Source: an uncultured Clostridia bacterium (GTDB lineage: Bacteria > Bacillota_A > Clostridia > Oscillospirales > Acutalibacteraceae). From it: DNA of 5,758 nt. Positions within the stretch are counted from its first letter, which is position 1. The number at the start of each line of letters is the position of its first letter. The position numbers were made by a program, and so were the translations under genes. The stretch covers positions 1 through 5,758 of the forward strand of contig CALWIE010000144.1 of the NCBI GenBank assembly GCA_944380625.1, in the 5' to 3' direction. The notes beneath the pieces were generated by a model. That model saw only the letters and a program-made list of their open reading frames with translations. It was not told the DNA's origin and searched no databases. Shown here in pieces: positions 5,756-5,758 of this stretch.

Positions 5756-5758
5756 TGC

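Noticed and set aside
5534..5758. CRISPR array
   Set aside because: Units are 100 bases with a single 22-base spacer, far outside CRISPR repeat dimensions, and no cas gene is present.

Overview
The window is GC-rich, densely packed bacterial DNA with strong AGGAGG-type ribosome binding sites, two apparent TTG starts, and a murA–divIB–ftsZ order without ftsA. Together with the protein sequences this points to a Gram-positive gut-type Clostridia, most likely the Oscillospiraceae (Flavonifractor/Lawsonibacter/Intestinimonas-like). That assignment comes from recognising sequence style, not from a database search.

Region 1 (1–1911) is the tail of a division/cell-wall (dcw) cluster. It holds the C-terminal ~55% of MurA, the first committed enzyme of peptidoglycan synthesis, followed 25 bases later by a DivIB/FtsQ-type divisome protein. 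The murA reading frame carries an in-frame TAG at 471–473, with clear MurA homology continuing in the same frame on both sides. The catalytic-domain arginine lies after the stop.

Region 2 (1912–3342) is an AT-rich intergenic stretch with a candidate terminator, an inverted repeat and weak promoter-like boxes. It leads into ftsZ, which closes with a clear rho-independent terminator.

Region 3 (3343–5532) is a separate three-gene, probably co-transcribed set: a small VOC/glyoxalase-fold protein, a class I fumarase/tartrate-dehydratase beta subunit whose alpha partner is not next to it, and a cation diffusion facilitator. The transporter's N-D/D-D transport site and long C-terminus resemble manganese exporters.

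Region 4 (5533–5758) has no gene. It contains two near-identical 100-base units (one mismatch, period 122) rich in potential hairpins, cut off by the window end.

Most of the window is ordinary housekeeping. No new multi-gene system is visible. The points most worth a second look are the amber codon in murA, the structured tandem repeat, the orphan fumarase beta subunit, and the transporter's Mn-type site with an apparently duplicated cytoplasmic domain.
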